Below are positions 35,238-48,300 of a stretch of DNA of 64,000 bases, in pieces. The first letter of the stretch is position 1. The number at the start of each line of letters is the position of its first letter. Source of the DNA: Sacculina carcini (taxonomy: Eukaryota; Arthropoda; Thecostraca; Sacculinidae). The notes below the pieces were generated by a model, which did no database searches, had not been told where the DNA came from, and was given only the letters and a program-made list of their open reading frames with translations. The DNA lies in NCBI GenBank assembly GCA_916048095.2, contig OU696584.1:2747317-2811316 (forward strand), written 5' to 3'. The position numbers and the translations under genes were made by a program.

Positions 35238-35460
35238 GTGGCGGTGCTAGGACTTTTACGGTGTGGGAGCTACCGAAAAAAATGTGATGGCTTGGTGGAA
35301 AATAGGGTGATTGTAGGAGCAGAAAACAATTTTAAGAAAACAAAAACAATATGTATTAAAACACAGGCGCGCGTGGGACGGCGATGTCCCACGCGCGCCT
35401 ACAAGACCACACCGCACAGCGAACACGCCCGAACACGACTCTCCCATACACATCAAAAGC
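35238..35460 (-). repeat. GC-hairpin repeat family, inverted copy
   Basis: Contains a perfect 15-base inverted repeat AGGCGCGCGTGGGAC / GTCCCACGCGCGCCT (35365-35379, 35386-35400) with a 6-base loop. On the minus strand the flanks (GTGGTCTTGTAGGCGCGCG) match the end of the repeats at 39.0 and 40.1 kb. Confidence 0.7.
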
Positions 35461-36470
35461 AAAAAGCTTATCCAATAGAAAAATCTAAATTTGTGAATTT
35501 TTGTGTTAATTATTGTCTGAGTTTTTTCCCTCAACACTGCTCAAATTTGAACCCGTCCTTCGTGTGTAGTAATTCAGAAGTGTAACACTATCAAAACAAT
35601 GAAGTGTCTAAGTGTCCTAAGTGTGACACTATCAAAAAAACTTTCTGGTATCTCTATAATTCCAGGTTAATGCTTCCGCTAAAACAGCATATGCATATAG
35701 TTGGCATTACATGATATTGCAGCCCATATCTTTATGCAGCTTATGCTTATGCAGCTTGAAGTTAAACCAATTAAATTACACAATTAAATTCAGTAGTTTA
35801 CCTTGTTCCCAGTAGCATTTTACCCGCCCGTCGTGCGGAACAATTCATGTGTAAATATTGAGGACAACCATTGAAACCCTTCCGTTTCGCGGAACAATTT
35901 TTCAAGTAAAATAAATATGGGATTCATAAAATAAAACGAATACAAATTAAAAAAGAAAAAAGTAAATCAATAAAAAGTCTAAATGTAAATGTTTATTTTA
36001 GATGTGGCAAAATATTTCCCCTCGAACAGCCTCGTATTCAAACCCACCCGTCGTGCGGAACTATTAATATAATATAATGAATCAAAAAAGCAAAAAGCTT
36101 ATCTAATAGAAAAATCAAAATTTGTAAATTCTTGTTTTAATTATTGACGAAAGTTTTTTCCCTCAACACTGCTCAAATTCACACCCGTCCTTCGTGTGTA
36201 GTAATTCAGAAGTGTAACACTATCAAAACAATGAAACTTTCTGTCATCTCTATAATTTCAGATTAATGCTTCCGCTAAAACAGCATATGCATATAGTTGG
36301 CATTGCATGATATTACAACCCTATCCTTATGCAACTTAAGCGTATGCAACTTGAAATTAAACCAATTAAATTACACAGTAAAATTCAGTAGTTTACTTTG
36401 TTCCCAGTAGCATTTTACCCGCCCGTCGTGCGGAACAATTCATATCAAATATTGAGGACAATAAAGACTT
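35455..36470 (+). repeat. Local tandem duplication, about 0.6 kb unit
   Basis: The block starting AAAAGCAAAAAGCTTATC at about 35,455 returns at about 36,085. The block starting GCTTCCGCTAAAACAGCATA at about 35,672 returns at about 36,268. First and second copies differ by scattered substitutions and a 34-base insertion. CCGTCGTGCGGAAC or close variants recur four times. Non-coding. Confidence 0.85.
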
Positions 36471-36837
36471 TCTATTCAGTATAGTGTAGCATTAATTAAA
36501 CTGTACCCAATAAAACCACACCATCCATGCTTGGAACTAATATGATGCATTATCAATTGTGATTGGGCTTCAGTGAAATTTAATCGGTGTATATTCCTGT
36601 GTAATCGCAAGTGCGCATAATAGCTGTCAAATTGGCAATATGTCCTTTTGACTTTACACCGCCGTAACTTCCTTCAGATACACTTTGGAGAATTAAAAAT
36701 TATAGCGCATTGTAGAAAACAATATTTCCAGCACGATGGTATAATTTATTTTAATGTGTGACAAATAGTTACTGAGAAATAGGTACAAAAATGAATTTAT
36801 TGTAGTCGCCCGGTGTTCAAGTGTAATTTTGGATGTA

Positions 36838-38170
36838 TTTAACAACAACAACAACAATATATTTGTGGTCCTGGAGCTGCGACGTCTACGTCGTGGGACC
36901 ACTCTCCAATCTGGAGGCCAAACCGCAGCAACAACCCTTCCAGCCTCGTCAGAACGGCGGGGCTGTCGAGCTCCTGGGATCGTCTTCGGTCACCCGGGTT
37001 CCACAGGTCTTTTTTTCTTCTTTTTTTCAGCTCAGTGCAATTGGTACGAATCGTGACGCCACGCTACACATACACAAACAACAGACACTGTACCAGCACC
37101 GCTCGCCTCACACTTTCATTTCCACGCATGTCACCGTCGTGCGGGTGCGTCGAGATGTGACCCGCTCGCGATCATATCTCGTATGCTCATACTCGCAGGA
37201 GACGTAGAACCACATCCAGGCCCGAGACACACATACACCTGTCACATATGTACACAGCCACTCACTAAACGCCGACACACGAAAGGCTCAGTTCAGTGCA
37301 ACTCCTGCATGAACTGGTGCCACACCACATGCACATCACTCCACAACATCACACAATACACGCGCTCATTCATCTGCTAATTATGCGCACCAAACTCAAC
37401 AACACCTGCACGTACACCGACACTGGCACATTCACCAACATCAGTCACCTCTGTTTCATCACCATCAACATCATCGCGGTCATCAGCACCACCGACATCG
37501 CCATCATTCCCATCTTCACATACAACTCGTTCATCCTCACACTCACCAACAACTTCGTCCTCCCCACAAGCATCACTATCACCATCAGCACCATCCTCAC
37601 TATCATCACCATCAGTTCTGCCATCATCATCACACTCACCACCTACATTAACAACTCAACAACACTCTCACTCGCATAAACACCAACTTACACCGCACAC
37701 ACAACATCAACATTCTCCAGCTCAACATCGACGGCATCAACACAAAGAAACACGAACTAACACACTTCCTCACACGACACTCCATTCACATAGCACTCAT
37801 ACAAGAAACAAAGTTACAACAGCACCACAAAACACCCACCTTTCATAATTACACCACCATCCGCCAAGACCGCACTAGCGGTCGAGGCGGTGGCCTCATC
37901 ACACTTATACACAGAACTATCAACTACACAAACACCAGCACACAGACACAAGCACTACTATCGCCAAACGACACCACAACAGAACAACAATCGATCCAAA
38001 TACGCACTGGCACACAATCACACATTTCAATCATCAACGTATACATTCCACCACAAACTTCACCAACAGTACCTCGCAACTACACACCAGATATACGCAA
38101 CCCCACAAACACACCTAACATAATACTGTGCGGCGATTTCAACGCCAAAGATCCTGCCTGGTACAGACAC
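36838..38170 (+). pseudogene. LINE 5' part: leader, 2A-like motif, Cys/His finger, AP-endonuclease
   Basis: A frame at 37183-37380 reads LILAGDVEPHPGP, close to the 2A-like DxExNPGP found at the start of several LINE proteins, but with His for Asn. A Cys/His finger follows (CHICTQ...CNSCMNWCHTTC). The apurinic endonuclease domain begins near 37,690: ILQLNIDGINTKK, ALIQETKL, GRGGGLITLIH, ISIINVYIPP and ILCGDFNAKDPAW (about 38,130-38,160). A stop and frameshift lie between finger and endonuclease. The copy is cut off at 38,170, before RT. Composition (C/A-rich) and style match the RT part at 56.4-61.1 kb, so both are probably one family. Confidence 0.75.
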
Positions 38171-38640
38171 AATCTCATGTGCCAATGTGGCACCTACATA
38201 ATGAAACCTATGCGGCAAACAGTTGTTACAAAATTATCACCTATGCGTCAAGGTCGATTGGTGTCGCATGGATGGGAGGGCGACATCTGGCTGTTGTTGA
38301 ATTTTAATTTCACAATTTTTTCATTAATAAATACAGCTTCAATTATTTTGAGCCTACTGGTGTCATTTTCTCTGTAAATGATTTCGGTTTTCTCATCCAT
38401 AGTCTTTCGGTCCAATATGATTTGATGGCTCCGTCTTGAAGGTGTGCTGAAATTCGTTTGGAAGAGCTAGAGAGAAGCTATCGTACCAGCACAACAGTGC
38501 CCAGATTGCTGTTGCACTGGGCACTGTTGTTATAATCGTGCATATATATATATTGAATTGCTTGGCTCGTAATAAACATTAGTGGTGGGGCAAATTGTAT
38601 GTACAAGCTGATCTTTTTCATCTCTAAAAATGAAGTATAA
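38171..38640. other. Non-coding, with one perfect hairpin
   Basis: A 14-base perfect inverted repeat, ACAACAGTGCCCAG / CTGGGCACTGTTGT (38491-38504, 38517-38530), with a 12-base loop. No gene seen. Confidence 0.6.
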
Positions 38641-39055
38641 TGTGGTGTGATCGTGTGCAGTGAGAGAGTGTGTGTGTGTGAAAGATTGTGTGTGCGTGAA
38701 CGTGTTAGTGTGTCTATATGTGATCGTGTATGGTTGAATTGTATATTGCGTGCGAGAGTGTGTGAGCGAGTGTGTATAGCTGTGTCGGTGAGCGTGTGCA
38801 GTTGTTTCGGTGTGTGTGTGTGTGTATGTGTTTGTAGAGTATGGTTGCCCCGCGGCGGCGAGCGATTGACCGGCTCGCCGCTGATGGGCTGTTGCGGCGG
38901 GTGAGGACTGTGTGCGCGTATGTGTGTCCGTGTGTGCTCCCGTGTGACACGGTGTGAGCGTAGAGTCCTGTTTGAGCTGCGGTTGTGGCGTGACGTCTTG
39001 TAGGCGCGCGTGGGGCAGTGATGCCCACGCGCGCCTGTCTGTAATATATTTTAGT
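38641..39055 (+). repeat. 415-bp direct repeat, copy 1 (LTR-like, with GC hairpin)
   Basis: Starts TGTGGTGTGATCG and is nearly identical to 39762-40178. It contains an 8-base stem (GGCGAGC.../...GCTCGCC, about 38,867-38,884) and near its end the hairpin AGGCGCGCGTGGG...CCCACGCGCGCCT (39002-39036). Confidence 0.9.
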
Positions 39056-39761
39056 GTTTTGGTTTTGTTTACAAGCTATTTCGGCCTTTTAGTTTGGAAG
39101 TGGTTTTTTGTCTGCGACCCGGCTTCAGCAGCGGAGATGGTGCCCTCCAGTATTAGCAGCGGCCTGGAGGAAGTGGTGGAGGTGCTCGGCGGCGTGTCAG
39201 GTTGGTGTGCAGGGGGACGGCAGTAGGGCATGGTGCCGGCAGGAAGCAGCGGAGGAGCTGCAGCCGAGGGTTGCTCGTCGTCCCGCCTGCACTGGTGTTG
39301 GACTCGTCGCCGGGCAGATAGAAGATCGCTGGTGGATACTGCTGGTGCTGGAGGGCATGTGAGAGAAAGGAGCTGCTGAAGCCGGAGGAGAAATGACGAA
39401 CGACGACGATGGTGCGGCTTGCGTGTGCGGCGGAGTCACGGCTGTCTGCGACGGGGTGCTGAATAGCACGGGTGTCGGCGGGAGCACAGTGGGTGCTGGG
39501 GCCGAGGTGTTGTGCCCTGTCGCGGCAGCCTGTGATAAAGAAGACGGAAGGCTGCGGCGAAGCACTGAAGAGCACGGGCGGAGGCGGGAGCGCGGTGGAC
39601 GCTGGGGCCTGACGTGTTGTGCTTCGCCGCAACCACGGTGTGTTCATCTGGTGGAGGCCGTCGTCGAGTTAGGTTTTTTCATTGGTTCCTGGTTTGCTTG
39701 GTTCGCGTTTTTTGATTGTCTGTTCTTTTGTTGATTTATGTTTCTTTAAAACAGGTGGAGG
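39056..39761 (+). other. 706-bp sequence between the direct repeats
   Basis: GC-rich. It ends AACAGGTGGAGG directly before repeat copy 2, a possible polypurine tract. If the flanking repeats are LTRs, this would be the interior of a small non-coding TRIM-type element. Open frames on both strands look like GC-rich by-products; none matches gag or pol. Confidence 0.4.
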
Positions 39762-40178
39762 TGTGGTGTGATCGTGTGCAGTGAGAGAGTGTGTGTGTGT
39801 GAAAGATTGTGTGTGCGTGAACGTGTTAGTGTGTCTATGTGTGATCGTGTATAGTTGAATTGTATATTGCGTGCGAGAGTGTGTGAGCGAGTGTGTATAG
39901 CTGTGTCGGTGAGTGTGTGCAGTTGTTTTGGTGTGTGTGTGTGTGTGTATGTGTTTGTAGAGTATGGTTGCCCCGCGGCGGCGAGCGATTGACCGGCTCG
40001 CCGCTGATTGGCTGTTGCGGCGGGTGAGGACTGTGTGCGCGTATGTGTGTCCGTGTGTGCTCCCGTGTGATACGGTGTGAGCGTAGAGTCCTGTTTGAGC
40101 TGCGGTTGTGGCGTGACGTCTTGTAGGCGCGCGTGGGGCAGTGATGCCCACGCGCGCCTGTCTGTAATATATTTTAGT
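39762..40178 (+). repeat. 417-bp direct repeat, copy 2 (LTR-like, with GC hairpin)
   Basis: Same as 38641-39055 apart from a few substitutions and a 2-base length difference in a TG run. The hairpin lies at 40125-40159. No target duplication was found outside the pair. Confidence 0.9.
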
Positions 40179-40179
40179 T

Positions 40180-41600
40180 TGTGGCTTCTGTTTACATATA
40201 ATATAATTTGATTTAGTGTAAAAATACAGAAATGAAGTTATGTTTATAAAATTGGGACTATATTTATAATATAACATTTTTAGCAGTAGTAAATTTATAT
40301 ACCTCTAGACGAGGCGAGCGCAGAGTTTTTGTGGCGTGCCTATATAACCATGTGTTGTGTTTGATCGCTTCGAGTTTTCTGTAAGTAGTTTTATAACCCG
40401 TTTAGGGTTTTGTATTATTGATTTCTCTTTTGTTGCATTAATGAATCAATTTAATTCATTTGGTAGTATGACTCGTGTCGTGTTATTTGTTGCTAGTTTT
40501 TCCCGGCATGAGTGCGTCGTTAGATGAGCCAAGCTGATCTGACTGTTGTTAAAAGGTTATAATAAATTTCATTTATTGTGTTAAATTGACAGTTTTTGTG
40601 CTGTCATTATGTTCTGCGTCATTATCTATTTTCTTATGCTTAATTATTTTCATTTTTTAGCTCATGCCTGGTTGTAACAGTATGTTGATGAGATTCATTG
40701 CCGTTGTCTGTTTTTGGTCGTGAAGTCGTGGAGAAGGCCTCTTAGAATTGTGTGCCGCGATAACTTGATGTCCAGCTTATACACAGTAGATTGTAGAATA
40801 ATTGTATTGAGTCGGTTGAATTATATTGTAGCCCAACTTTTTTAATGTTCCTGTTCTGTTCTCCTAAACAGTCTTGTCAGCCTTATCGCCTTAACCTAAT
40901 CCTGCTTTGTCTCCAGCCTAAGCTTGCCTTGTTTCCAGTCTCCAGTCTCCGTACAGTCTTCTACACACACGGTGTATGTTTCTCTAACACTGATGCTTCT
41001 ATTCTATTCATCTGTTCTGCATCAGAGCTCCACTCAGCTCCATCAGCCCCACCACAAACTCAGCCGCACCAACTATCGTCCGAGACATCATCCGACCGCT
41101 TATATAGCCGCTTATAACAGCCGCTTATATACCACTAACACGCGCCAGCTACTAAACTTTCCAGCTACAGACTGAACACGACCCCATTAATTACAGCAAG
41201 GTCAGTACAGCACACAACAGATAGGAAATACGCTGCTCCGAGCTGGTTACTATGAAAACAACTTCACCACTAGCTGTGCGGCTGGAATCTATCTAGTGTT
41301 GGTATCTACTGGGTTTGCAAATATAAATGTCTGTATGCCTGTGCAATGTTTATGACAGACGCTCCAACTTCTAGTCTCTTGCTGCAATACGGATCTAAAC
41401 AGTTGAGAACGAAAAACAACCTACTGTGTTTACGAATGTGCATATGAGTGTGCAAGGCCAACGCTGTAACCTCTTGCTGAGACAATGCAAGCAGCTTACA
41501 ATCCGCGATTATTACATAAATATTTACATACGAACAATTAAATCAAAATGTAGGAATACAAATAACATAGCACAAAATAGGAACTCTTACACTGGCCATG
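40180..41600. other. Non-coding stretch
   Basis: AT-rich. Short echoing phrases (CCAGTCTCCAGTCTCC; TATATAGCCGCTTATA). No coding frame or element recognised. Confidence 0.4.
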
Positions 41601-41602
41601 AA

Positions 41603-41654
41603 AGGGGCGGGTAAACTAGAAAGCTAGAACCCGCCCCTAGAAACGAGGGGCGGG
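41603..41654. promoter_or_regulatory. Cluster of three GC boxes in a palindromic layout, upstream of ELAC2
   Basis: GGGGCGGG at 41604-41611, CCCGCCCC at 41630-41637 and GGGGCGGG at 41647-41654. The first two form a 10-base inverted repeat. GC boxes bind Sp1/KLF factors and are common in housekeeping promoters. They lie about 530 bases above the proposed RNase Z start codon. They could equally be a MITE remnant. Confidence 0.35.
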
Positions 41655-42183
41655 TTTTTTAAAAAATACCTTCCGAGGTGATTGTTTTCTATTTATCACC
41701 AAATAACGTCTGATTTTACCTAATTCTTAAAATGGTATTTTGATCGCATTCGACTCATCGAACAATATGAAGTTTGATTCCAATATCAAATCTAAAAATG
41801 AATTCTTTTTGGATTCTGATATGGAATCTTGCAGTCACCGCACAGCCCTGCACTTGTCTGTTTTGGGCGCTGCATAAAGCCTGGACGAGGCATGTAGCAA
41901 ATATTCGACTGACTTGTTTGATGCGCTCATTTACTGGATACCGGTAGTTTATTTCAGCGATGAGTGTGTATTCTGAGGAAGTTTCACAAACTAATTCTGT
42001 TTCAATTTTGTCGCTTCAGTTGATGCGCTATTTTGCGGACAGAGATTGTTTGAACTATTTTCAGGCATGGTTTGTCTAGTTGTATGTGGCGCGCCACCGA
42101 ACAATTAGCTGGCGTCAGTGTTTGTTTCTCGTTGACTGGTGTGTCATTGGTTGCCAGTGTTGTTTGGCCGGGCTGTTGTGTTG

Positions 42184-45100
42184 ATGTTGGCGGCACAGTT
42201 GTCTGTTGGCTGGGGCGGCTCGTGTCGCTGTCTATTTTTGTCTGCCGCGCGTCACGGCTGGCGCATGCAGCCGCGTCACGAGCAGTTGGCGCGCGTGCGT
42301 AGCGCACAACAGCAGAACCAGCAGAAGCGGCTGCAGCGCACTGATGAGCGACATTTTCACCTGCAAGTTGTCGGCAATGGCCGGCAGGGGGCGCCACTGG
42401 CTCTGAAACTTTTCTCCCACTCAAGCAGGTGTCACATTCGTCTCTCCCTCTCTCTCTTTGGCGTTCATATCTCTGTATTTCTCTCTCTCTGCGTGTGTAT
42501 GTTTTGATCGTGTTTGTATTGTATCATTTATCTACGTTTTGCTTTTCTGCAAAACTACATTGTCTTTTTAAACCTGGATAATTGTGTTTTATTTTACAAT
42601 TGATTGTATTTCATTCATTCAATTGTGTTTTCGGTTTATGACTGTGCATTTCAATTCAGTTCCAATCCCAATATTATGAATAAGTCCAAGTCACCCTGTG
42701 GAAAAGTCCACCGCCTGGACATGTGTGTGCTCTGTAGGCCACGCCATCACATCGGTCCACCAACTCATAGTCGGGTGTGTGTATGTGTGTGTGTGTGTAT
42801 ACATGTGTGTGCGTGTGTGTGTGTGTGTGTAGTTACCTGTTCAACTGCAGCGAGGGTGTGCAGCGCATATCTGGTGAGATTCGCTCGCGACTCACATGGC
42901 TGGACGGCGTGTTGCTGACTTCTTGTGAGTGGCGCGCCATGGGCGGTTTGTGTGGCCTGCTGCTGACATGCTCGGCGTCGGGCATGAGTCGCGTGCAAGT
43001 TCACTCGCCGCCCGGACTGGTACCTCCGCCTCTCTGTCTCTCTCCCCACCCTCCTCTCCTCTAACTCCCATGTCGTCCTCGTCGGTCGGCTGTTTGTTCT
43101 CATTGAATTATTGTGTCTTGGCTGTATGTATGACTTGGATTTTTACGATGAATGACGTTTGGCTTATGTTAAATCAATCAAATTATCAATTACTTATTTT
43201 GACTTGGTCATGATGTGAGAGTTTAGTGTTTTTATTATGTTTTATCATTGTGTTTGGTTGACTAAGTGGCGTAATATGGTCTGACAGGCCGGTGCCAAAT
43301 CCATGCAAATAATATCCATGCATTTTGATCATCGACACACAGAGAGAAAAACACAATGTTTTCAAAAAGTGGAAAATGTATTGCAAATGAAACAAAATAC
43401 TACAAACAAATGCACTGTGTGTGTGTATTTTGTATTTATTTGTAATTGTATTTAACCATGTATTGCCACAAACAAATATACTATTGGAAAAAGACCCGTC
43501 GAGCTAATGCTCATAGACAGGCTTACATTTCACTTGTACAGGTGGAAATAATGCTATCAAGCCAGGTTATATACACAAGTACATACATACACACACATGC
43601 GCGCGCGATCACATACAAACACTATTCATATACAATGATACACAACAAACATATAACCATACCTACCACAGTCTACCATACATATTCTTACACATATTCT
43701 CATACTCATATACACATGAAACAATAAGCAAACATACAACTATATGCAAACAAAGTGCACGCGTATACAACCTCCATACGCGTATCCGCACATATTACCA
43801 TACAACACCTAACACGTATTCAAGTACATACACACATTTGATAAACATACCCACACATACACACAATGCGCAATCAGACGAATATTTTGGAAGCAAACAC
43901 ATAAAGACACATAGATACACACAACATAACAATACCTCATGCATAAACACATTCATACATATCTATTCTCATTCCCGGATTCATATTTATTCATAAATTC
44001 ACGAATACGTAACAATTGATAGCAAAACAAAACTACATCATACAACTTTTGACCTGAGTTAATTAGGTAAATTTTTATAATAAGCATTTATAGCTTGTTT
44101 TATTTTCTCCACGTCGCTCTCAATATATAACAATTCCTTCAAAAACATCGGCAAACCATTCCACAACTGCGGCCCGTAATACAGAATACTGTCCTTGAAT
44201 AACATTCTTCGAAATCTTGGTGGAGTTAAATTATAACTACTTCGTGTACTAATTACCGTGCTTTCCCGAGTGAATATTTTGTGTTTACAGGTTTTTGCAT
44301 CTGAGATTTTTACTGATGAGTAAGATCAAGAATTTCTTCCGAATTGTGTTGAATTTTTAAATATTGGTAAATATCGCTGATAGATCCGAATTTATTTTTG
44401 TGAGCAATGCATCGTAAAACTCTGTTTTGGATAAGTTTGATTCTAAGAAGGAAGGAAGGCCATGTGCAAGACCAATTAGCGCTACAATATATTAGATGAG
44501 GATATATAAGAGTATAGTAGATACTAATTAAGGCTTCTGTCGTTAACTGGTATCTTACTTTATATAAAACACCACAAATTTTGGAAATTTTGCCAAATAC
44601 ATGCTCAATATGGTCTTTCTAATTTATATTTTGTCGATATGTTTGTTTTATGTTGTTTGATGTTTATGTGTTTTGTTTGATGATATATGTTTGATTTATG
44701 TTTTCGTGTGTGTGTGTGTGTGTTTGTCGGTACAGCGTACGATGATGAATTCGGTGTCGAGTTTTGTCAATCTGAAAAACGTTGATGTACAATTGAACAG
44801 CGATCCAGACAGTGTCATACTGGACCGCGGACTGGAGGTGCTTCAACCCAGGACACACACACACACACACACATACATTTTTCATTTCATTTATTGAAAC
44901 ATTTATATTGCGCAATCTCTACACAATGTCTCAGATGCGCAGACAGTACAATATTTACAATGCGGCATTGTACAGACACATACATGTACAAATATTCACA
45001 AGGACACAAACACATATACATTCAGAGGAAGTGTGGATATATCACTGTCAACGACAGGTCAGCTCGCATTCTTCGGCATTCCGGCAGGTGAACATGATGT

Positions 45101-45245
45101 ATGGGCAAAAGGACCACACGCACATATATACAGGTATAAGCGGACAGACAGGTGGAAAAACATCGCTGACAGCCACTAATCCTTCTTCGTTTCAAAACAG
45201 GTGTTATTCACACCATGCATGACCAAAACATCACACCAACGCGCC

Positions 45246-45302
<57 letters not shown>

Positions 45303-45325
45303 GCACACACAAGCATAAATCAAAC

Positions 45326-45367
<42 letters not shown>

Positions 45368-48300
45368 GCACACACAAGCATAAAACAAACCCACACACAC
45401 ACACACACACACATACACATACATACATACATACACACACACTGGTAGCACATGCACAAAGGCCAGTGACAGCGGCGATACAACATGATAACATGCTGAC
45501 GCGCGAAAGTAAACGACATTTAAAAATGAAAAGCGAAATAAATAAACATTGGTCAAAGTAAAAGCAAGACAATACACATGCATCGAATCCGACAATTCAA
45601 GTTATATGGAATGATAGTAATTATTTACAACAATGGTAACATACACATTCAAAATGATTTCATTCACAGCGAATACTCCGGCTTTATGCAGGAATTTACA
45701 CGATCATAAGATTGTTGAAGCAAGTGTTTTTTTCAACCTGTTCTTGAAGACATACACAGATCGGGACGATCGTATGGAGAGTGGTAATTTGTTATATAAT
45801 CTGGGAGCCATGTAACTAAAACATCGATTATAATGGGTGTGGCGGGTGGGAAACGCTGGCTCATGAAGTAGATGCTGATGGTTTCGACGAAAATCATAAT
45901 CTACAGAAACTTGTTTATAAGACAACATATTTCTTAGATAAAGCGGTGATTCATATACAAGGACAGAATGTACCATACACAGTAGGTTGTATTCAATGTC
46001 AGCCTTGACCGGTAGCCAGGCTAGTGTGATAAGATATTCCACTACAGAAGTTCGTCTAGGGACATTGAATATAAGGCGACAGGATTTATTTACAATGCTC
46101 TGAAGTTTCCGTAGAATACGGTGATTGATATTGAAGAACAAAACAGAACAATATTGCAGTCTAGATATGATAAGAGAATCTACAAGTTTTATAGTGGCTC
46201 CAATAGTTAAATTCTTCCTTATAAAATACACACGGCGCAGATGATAATTACAGGTTTTCACAAGTTCAGACACATGAGCCTCAAACGTTAGGCGACTATC
46301 AATTGTAACACCCAGATGTCTGCTTTTATGTACAAAATCAAAGTCATTACTAGCGGGGATTGCCAGCTCGTTTTTTGTTAAAACCATGAATTTAGTCTTT
46401 TCCTGGTTCAATTTCAGAAATTTGGTCGCTGCCCAGGTTGTTATGTCATGCAGTATTTTGCTGACACCTGAATGAGCTGGTTGAAGATCGTCAAACTCAA
46501 AATATACAAGGATATCATCAGCGAAACTCTGGTATTGAACATTATATCTGTCGAGAACTTGTTTTATTGATTATATATACACATTATAGAGAAGGGGACC
46601 AAGAACTGAGCCTTGCGGAACACCAGACATCAGAGGGAAACTCTGGCTCTGGGCTGCATTCACAATAACTGTTTGCGAGCGATCTTTGAGGTAATCTCGA
46701 AGAAGCGAGAGTGCACCTCCAGATATACCGCAGTTTGATAAATCTTGCAGCAATATTTCGTGGCTCACAGTATCAAAAGCCGACGAAAAATCAAGCTGCA
46801 TAAGAATAACATTCTGGCCACGTAGGAGCGCAGACAGGAAGTAATTGTATGTACACAACAACGAGGTGGCACACGAGTGATGTTTTCTGAACCCTGATTG
46901 CTGAGGTAGAAACAGTTGATTTTCTTCCAGGAAGGAAGACAACTGCTCATACATAGCCGATTCAAGGAGCTTTGATACCCATGGAATTTGCGACACATGC
47001 CTATAATTGTTCAGACACTTCGCGTCCAGTCCAGTTCTTTTCAAAATAGGAGAAATAATTGCTTCTTTCGATGCTAAAAACTTATTATGAACAAAGCTGG
47101 TATTTACAAGATAGACAATAAACGGCACAATGAGCACTACAAACGATTTGATACGGCTATATTTAATCGGATCCAAGAGATTGACCTTCATACTAGTGTT
47201 GTTGACTAGTTGCAGACAGGAGTTGTAATCAATTGGCTGGAAACAAGTGAGGCTCTGAGAGCAGTCAGGTGTAATACTTGCATATCTTTTGTTGTCCGTA
47301 ACCTGGATAGAAGCATGCAATCTAATGATTTTTTCTTGAAGAAAAATACGGAAACTATCCGGCATGTGAGCTTCATTCTCGGGATGCGCATTTGGACTGG
47401 GCCTATTACCAAGTAGGTTGTTCAGTACTTTCCAGAGTGTATCCGGCTGCGAATCTAAGATTTTTTTGTTGTAGTACGTCTGTTTGGTCTCAGTGATCTT
47501 ATGAGTGTAGCTGGACCTAGCACTGCAAAACTCGGTCCAGTGTTCAAGTGAACGAGAGCGGTGCCAGCGGCGTTCACATTGCCGTTTCACTCTCTTCAAT
47601 TTGTTTAGTGAGCCATTAAACCAGGGAGCAGATTCATATAGTTTAACATGTTTTGAGATATATGGAACACATCGATCACGAATTTCACGAATGTTTTGAT
47701 AGAAGTATGTGTACAATGTATCTATTGGGAGGAAGCAGTAGTTGATAAGGTGAAATTTTTCACAGAGTCCGTGTGTTAAATTTTCAGTGTCAATGTGGTC
47801 GTAGTCATAGAAAGATATTGTTTTTCGTATTTTCTGAGGAATAGGAATAGCTAAATTAAATCTGATGAGACTGTGGTCCGATGCATTTCTATCAATTGGA
47901 CTCACCATTACTTCACGAATTTCGTTATTACGAGTGGTGGGCGAGATAAGCAAGTCTAGTATGTGATTATGAGCATGAGTTGGACTATTAACATGATTCG
48001 TCAATCCATTCAGCTCCATATTTTCCAAAAATGATTGTGAATGGGCCTTCAAATGGGGCTGGTCTATCCACAAATTGAAATCTCCACATATGTACAAATT
48101 ATCATTAAATCTTACAAGTAGATATTCCACTACAGCAAAAAATTCCTCAATAAATACAGAACCAGAGGTATAACCAGGTCTATAGATAGCGAGCACACAG
48201 AAATTAATGTCATGTCCTTGATTTCCAACACGCACACAAACATATTCAAATGTGGTGATAGACAGTGATAGGGATATATTTTGTACAACAAAATTTGTGT

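Noticed and set aside
39153-39647. Minus-strand Pro/Ser-rich frame of 164 codons between the direct repeats
   Set aside because: GC-rich sequence lacks stops by composition. No start context, splice partners or recognisable domain.
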